Position numbers and translations under genes: made by a program. Positions 61,130 through 64,000 of a stretch of 64,000 nucleotides of DNA are shown here, one piece after another. This DNA comes from Robertmurraya sp047302285 (GTDB taxonomy: Bacteria > Bacillota > Bacilli > Bacillales > Cytobacillaceae): assembly GCF_047302285.1 (NCBI RefSeq), contig NZ_CP154845.1, forward strand, positions 1,674,001 through 1,738,000. Direction: 5' to 3'. Position 1 is the stretch's first letter. Every line of letters begins with the position of its first letter. The notes beneath the pieces were generated by a model. It searched no databases. It was not told the DNA's origin and saw only the letters and a program-made list of their open reading frames with translations.

Positions 61130-61157
61130 AAGGCGGGAATTTTCCGCCTTTTTTTCT
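61130..61157 (+). terminator. spoIVB terminator
   Basis: AAGGCGG pairs with CCGCCTT around GAATTTT, followed by a T-run. Confidence 0.8.
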
Positions 61158-61202
61158 TTTTTTCTCCTTCTATGTGTATAATAATAGTATGAATAAAGAT
61201 TT

Positions 61203-61209
61203 TTCGACA
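61203..61209 (-). promoter_or_regulatory. 0A box, reverse orientation, upstream of spo0A
   Basis: The reverse complement of TTCGACA reads TGTCGAA, the Spo0A-binding core, here extended to TTTGTCGAAAAA. About 200 bp before the spo0A start. Confidence 0.6.
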
Positions 61210-61314
61210 AAGTGTACATGTTAGAAAAATCAAGTGACGAAACAAGTCGAAAAGAAGAGAAAATAGAAGAAAATTAAAGATTTCATACATTTTTACAGAA
61301 AAAATAAAAAAAGA

Positions 61315-61343
61315 AAAGGATTTTTATTGGCTTTGTCGAATTG
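61315..61343 (+). promoter_or_regulatory. Sigma-H promoter with overlapping 0A box, spo0A
   Basis: AAAGGATTT (61315-61323) fits the sigma-H -35 and GTCGAATTG (61335-61343) fits the -10 with one mismatch, 11 bp apart. The -10 overlaps the 0A box TTTGTCGAA (61332-61340). This resembles the known sporulation promoter of spo0A, fed back by Spo0A itself. Confidence 0.6.
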
Positions 61344-61411
61344 AATATTTAGAATAAAGATATAGAAAATTAAGAGACGAGAAACTTTATGGATCGAGGA
61401 GGAAACAGTAC

Positions 61412-62209
61412 GTGAAGAAAATAAAAGTATGCGTAGTTGATGACAATCGAGAACTAGTGGGTCTGTTAGAGGACTATATCTCTTCACAAGAAGACATGGA
61501 AGTTGTTGGTGTAGCCCATAACGGACAGGAGTGCCTGGAGGTTTTGCAGGAAACTGACCCAGATGTTCTTGTTTTAGATATTATTATGCCTCATTTAGAT
61601 GGCTTAGCCGTTTTAGAGAGAGTGCGTGAAATGAAAAAGAGTCATTTACCTAATGTCATTATGTTAACGGCATTCGGTCAAGAGGATGTTACAAAAAAAG
61701 CCGTTGAATTAGGCGCATCTTATTTTATTTTGAAGCCATTTGATTTAGAACATTTGGGCAATCATATTCGCCAAGTAAGTGGTCAAGGAGCTCCTGTGAT
61801 GAGAAAATCTTCTGGATTATCAGGTGCGATCAGACCAGCTGTAGAAGAAAAACCGAAAAACCTTGATGCGAGCATTACCAGCATCATCCATGAAATTGGT
61901 GTACCTGCTCATATTAAGGGGTATTTATATTTAAGAGAAGCGATTTCCATGGTGTACAATGACATTGAACTATTAGGTTCGATTACCAAGGTGTTATACC
62001 CAGATATCGCAAAGAAATATAACACGACGGCAAGCCGTGTAGAGCGCGCCATTCGCCATGCCATTGAAGTAGCGTGGAGCCGTGGCAATATTGATTCCAT
62101 TTCGTCTTTATTTGGTTATACAGTATCGATGTCGAAAGCAAAACCAACAAATAGTGAATTCATCGCAATGGTGGCTGATAAGCTTCGTTTGGAGCATAAA
62201 GCTTCTTGA
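61412..62209 (+). CDS. spo0A: Sporulation master regulator Spo0A
   Basis: Spo0A is the response regulator that, once phosphorylated through the phosphorelay, starts sporulation. The receiver domain (1-120) has the acidic pocket Asp10/Asp11, phosphorylated Asp56 in LVLDIIMPHLDG and the Lys in ILKPFDLEHL. The C-terminal DNA-binding domain contains the recognition helix TTASRVERAIRHAIEVAW. GTG is the start, with GGAGGAAAC upstream. Length 265 residues. A perfect hairpin terminator follows about 100 bp downstream. Confidence 0.97.
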   Translation: MKKIKVCVVDDNRELVGLLEDYISSQEDMEVVGVAHNGQECLEVLQETDPDVLVLDIIMPHLDGLAVLERVREMKKSHLPNVIMLTAFGQEDVTKKAVELGASYFILKPFDLEHLGNHIRQVSGQGAPVMRKSSGLSGAIRPAVEEKPKNLDASITSIIHEIGVPAHIKGYLYLREAISMVYNDIELLGSITKVLYPDIAKKYNTTASRVERAIRHAIEVAWSRGNIDSISSLFGYTVSMSKAKPTNSEFIAMVADKLRLEHKAS

Positions 62210-62312
62210 AAGAGTGAGCAATGATGAAATGATCGACATTGTTGGTCGTGGTCTTGCAATGAGCAAACAATGGCCAACGATTATTTGTGTGCGTATAAAA
62301 AGTTAATTTGAT

Positions 62313-62360
62313 AAAAAGACATATTCTTTTGTGCTTGATAAAAGAATATGTCTTTTTTTG
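62313..62360 (+). terminator. Strong terminator downstream of spo0A
   Basis: AAAAGACATATTCTTTT and AAAAGAATATGTCTTTT form a perfect 17-bp stem around a 9-nt loop, followed by T residues. Confidence 0.9.
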
Positions 62361-62489
62361 ATTAAGTTAGAAATGGTATGCCATGAGAACATAACACATC
62401 ATATATGGAATTGAGTTGTTCAGTTATAATAAAATATAAGTAAAAGTTCTTAAATTTGTGAAAAAGAATTTTTGGAGGAGGAAGTTTCC

Positions 62490-63218
62490 TTGACACTTAT
62501 CTTTGCCCACCGTGGGTATTCATCTAAATATCCAGAGAATACTATGAAAGCTTTTAGAGAAGCGGAAAAGTCAGGAGCAGATGGAATAGAACTCGACGTC
62601 CAGTTAACGAAGGATGGAGAAATCGTTGTTATTCATGACGATAAAGTGGATCGTACGACAAATGGGAGCGGCCTTGTAAAAGATTATTCCTTTGAAGAAT
62701 TAAAGAGACTAGATGCAAATTATAAATTTAAGACGATTTTAAAAAAAGAACCGATTCCTTCTTTAAAAGAAGTACTTGCGTGGCTTCAAACAAATCAGCT
62801 TAAATGTAATATTGAAATCAAAAGTAATATTGAATCGTACATGAAAATTGAGGCACCACTTATCGAACTTATTCGTGAATTTAATCTTTCAGATCGAGTG
62901 ATTATATCTTCTTTTAATCATTATAGTATAGTGTACTGTTATAGACTTGCGCCAGAAATTGAAATTGCTCCACTTTATCAAGAAGGGCTTTTTATGCCAT
63001 GGGTGTATACTCAGTCGATAAAAGCTAAAGGAATGCATCCAAACTTTCGAGTGGCACCTAATGAAATCATTAAGACTGCTCTTGATTCTGGCATTGAAGT
63101 GAGACCATATACCGTAAATAAAGAAAAAGACATGCGGAGATTATTTGAAATTGGCTGCACTGCATTTATTACCGACGATCCTGTTAAGGCGATTAAGATT
63201 AGAAAAGAATTTTTATAA
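62490..63218 (+). CDS. yqiK: Glycerophosphodiester phosphodiesterase YqiK
   Basis: The 242-residue cytoplasmic protein has the GDPD signature FAHRGYSSKYPENTMKAF with catalytic His, then DGIELDVQLTKDGEIVVIHDD with metal ligands Glu, Asp and the second catalytic His, and NIEIKSN. It hydrolyses glycerophosphodiesters to glycerol-3-phosphate and alcohol. TTG at 62490 follows GGAGGAGG; an earlier TTG at 62472 lies at that site. There is no signal peptide, unlike secreted GlpQ. A terminator follows. Confidence 0.92.
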   Translation: MTLIFAHRGYSSKYPENTMKAFREAEKSGADGIELDVQLTKDGEIVVIHDDKVDRTTNGSGLVKDYSFEELKRLDANYKFKTILKKEPIPSLKEVLAWLQTNQLKCNIEIKSNIESYMKIEAPLIELIREFNLSDRVIISSFNHYSIVYCYRLAPEIEIAPLYQEGLFMPWVYTQSIKAKGMHPNFRVAPNEIIKTALDSGIEVRPYTVNKEKDMRRLFEIGCTAFITDDPVKAIKIRKEFL

Positions 63219-63224
63219 TAGAAG

Positions 63225-63259
63225 AGCCTCCTACGAATAATTTTAGGAGGCTTTTTTTG
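63225..63259. terminator. Bidirectional terminator between yqiK and the repeat protein gene
   Basis: AGCCTCCTA pairs with TAGGAGGCT, followed by TTTTTTT. Confidence 0.85.
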
Positions 63260-63270
63260 TGAGAAATGAG

Positions 63271-63975
63271 TTATTTTTCTTTATTCAATACCAGTTCTTG
63301 AAGGTCTCTTAGAAGCGTGTCTTCACTCTTGCCATCGGTGGAAATTCCTTCTTCTTTCGCCTTTTCAATCAGCAATGTAGAACGTAACTCTTTTAGTAAG
63401 GCATCAAAATCTTTCCCTTTAGTAACTATACCTAGTTCCTTCGCTTTCGCTGAAATTACGTTATATTGAATCTCCTCTATACTGCTCTCAGCTGAAGAAA
63501 TTCTTGGATCAGTTTGTCTATCACCGAGACGACGAATATCTTCCTCAGGTGCTTCTGGATCTTTTTGATGTTCTTCGAGTTCTTTTATTAAGGCTTTTTC
63601 ATCTTTTCCTTCCGTTGAGATTCCAAGTTTTTCGCTTTCTGCAGCGAGAACGGCAAATCGAATCGATTCGTTACTCTTTTTCTCAATATCTAGACCTAAT
63701 TCACTTGCTTTTCGCTTTAGCAGTTCATTTTCAATTTCTTCAATACTCTTTCCTTCAATCGATATGCCCAATTTTTGAAGGAAAGAATCTTCTCTAGGAG
63801 CAAGTGTTTTCTCAGCCTCTTTGTCTCCTTCAGAAAAATGATTCCTCCATTCTAATCTGTTAAGTTGTAACTTATCGTTACTATTATCATCACTGGCAAA
63901 AAAAGTAGAGGGTAATTGAACAATGCCTAGACATATTCCTCCAACTACGATGGAAGCCACAATTTTTTTATTCAT
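63271..63975 (-). CDS. Secreted protein with about five LGIs-EGK helical repeats
   Basis: A 234-residue protein with a signal peptide (MNKKIVASIVVGGICLGIVQ, cleavage probably after FFA). The mature part has five related units of about 22-25 residues, each with a pattern like KxLGIxTxGKxxxxLxxEL: LGISIEGKSIEEIENEL, LGLDIEKKSNESIRFAV, LGISTEGKDEKALIKEL, LGIVTKGKDFDALLKEL and EGISTDGKSEDTLLRDL. It is strongly charged and mostly helical. The family is not recognised by name; similar repeats occur in other Bacillus surface proteins. TCCTCC upstream gives a ribosome site (GGAGGA). Confidence 0.8.
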   Translation of the reverse strand: MNKKIVASIVVGGICLGIVQLPSTFFASDDNSNDKLQLNRLEWRNHFSEGDKEAEKTLAPREDSFLQKLGISIEGKSIEEIENELLKRKASELGLDIEKKSNESIRFAVLAAESEKLGISTEGKDEKALIKELEEHQKDPEAPEEDIRRLGDRQTDPRISSAESSIEEIQYNVISAKAKELGIVTKGKDFDALLKELRSTLLIEKAKEEGISTDGKSEDTLLRDLQELVLNKEK

Positions 63976-64000
63976 CGTTTTTCCTCCTATATTTTCATTG

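Noticed and set aside
1..64000. CRISPR arrays, tRNA or rRNA genes, insertion sequences, prophage
   Set aside because: No regularly spaced repeats, cloverleaf-like genes, transposases or phage structural genes were found in the window.

Overview
The window is a 64-kb stretch of the chromosome of a low-GC, endospore-forming Gram-positive bacterium of the family Bacillaceae. It carries sporulation genes (the spoIIIA operon, spoIVB, spo0A, a SpoVAF-like gene), the comG competence operon, a lipoteichoic-acid-synthase paralogue and a tandem glycine riboswitch. Gene order largely follows the pstB-to-spo0A arc of Bacillus subtilis (the yqg/yqh/yqi genes). It is not B. subtilis itself: nrdJ sits where mntR would be expected, and yqhQ, aroQ and folD are absent from their usual slots. 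These synteny comparisons are from memory.

Layout. 1-2.6 kb: end of pstB, phoU, two convergent small membrane-protein genes and an unrecognised gene. 2.7-17.8 kb: housekeeping and envelope genes (rpmG, 5-formyl-THF cyclo-ligase, DUF92, ldh, rhomboid protease gluP, a SpoVAF-like gene, yqgQ, glcK, yqgS, yqgT, yqgU, yqgW, yqgX, a MidA-like methyltransferase, yqgY). 18-23.2 kb: a Cys-rich ArsR-like regulator divergent from comGA-comGG, then yqzE. 23.3-31.9 kb: yqhG/yqhH, then the glycine riboswitch with gcvT-gcvPA-gcvPB, yqhL and the lipoate-assembly gene lipM. 32-36.3 kb: nrdJ, a class II (B12-dependent) ribonucleotide reductase interrupted by two group I introns. 36.4-41.4 kb: yqhO, yqhP, yqhR, yqhT, efp and a SIMPL-domain gene. 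41.5-47 kb: spoIIIAA-AH behind a sigma-E promoter. 47.1-59.7 kb: a chemotaxis receptor, accB-accC-yqhY, nusB, xseA-xseB-ispA-dxs-tlyA, argR and recN. 59.8-64 kb: spoIVB, spo0A, yqiK and a secreted repeat protein.

The most notable locus is nrdJ. Its coding sequence is cut by a 1,150-nt group I intron carrying a LAGLIDADG endonuclease ORF and, only 30 nt later, by a second 325-nt ORF-less group I intron. Both 5' splice sites are supported by a perfect 6-bp P1 helix with the terminal U.G pair. Joining the exons restores a continuous 852-residue protein. Other points to check are an apparent ATT start codon in spoIIIAD, a +1 frameshift in xseB, a FapR-operator-like palindrome at the accB promoter, NrdR boxes before nrdJ, and a five-copy repeat protein at the right edge.

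No tRNA, rRNA, CRISPR array, prophage or insertion sequence was recognised. Apart from the introns the region looks like ordinary, co-directional core chromosome.
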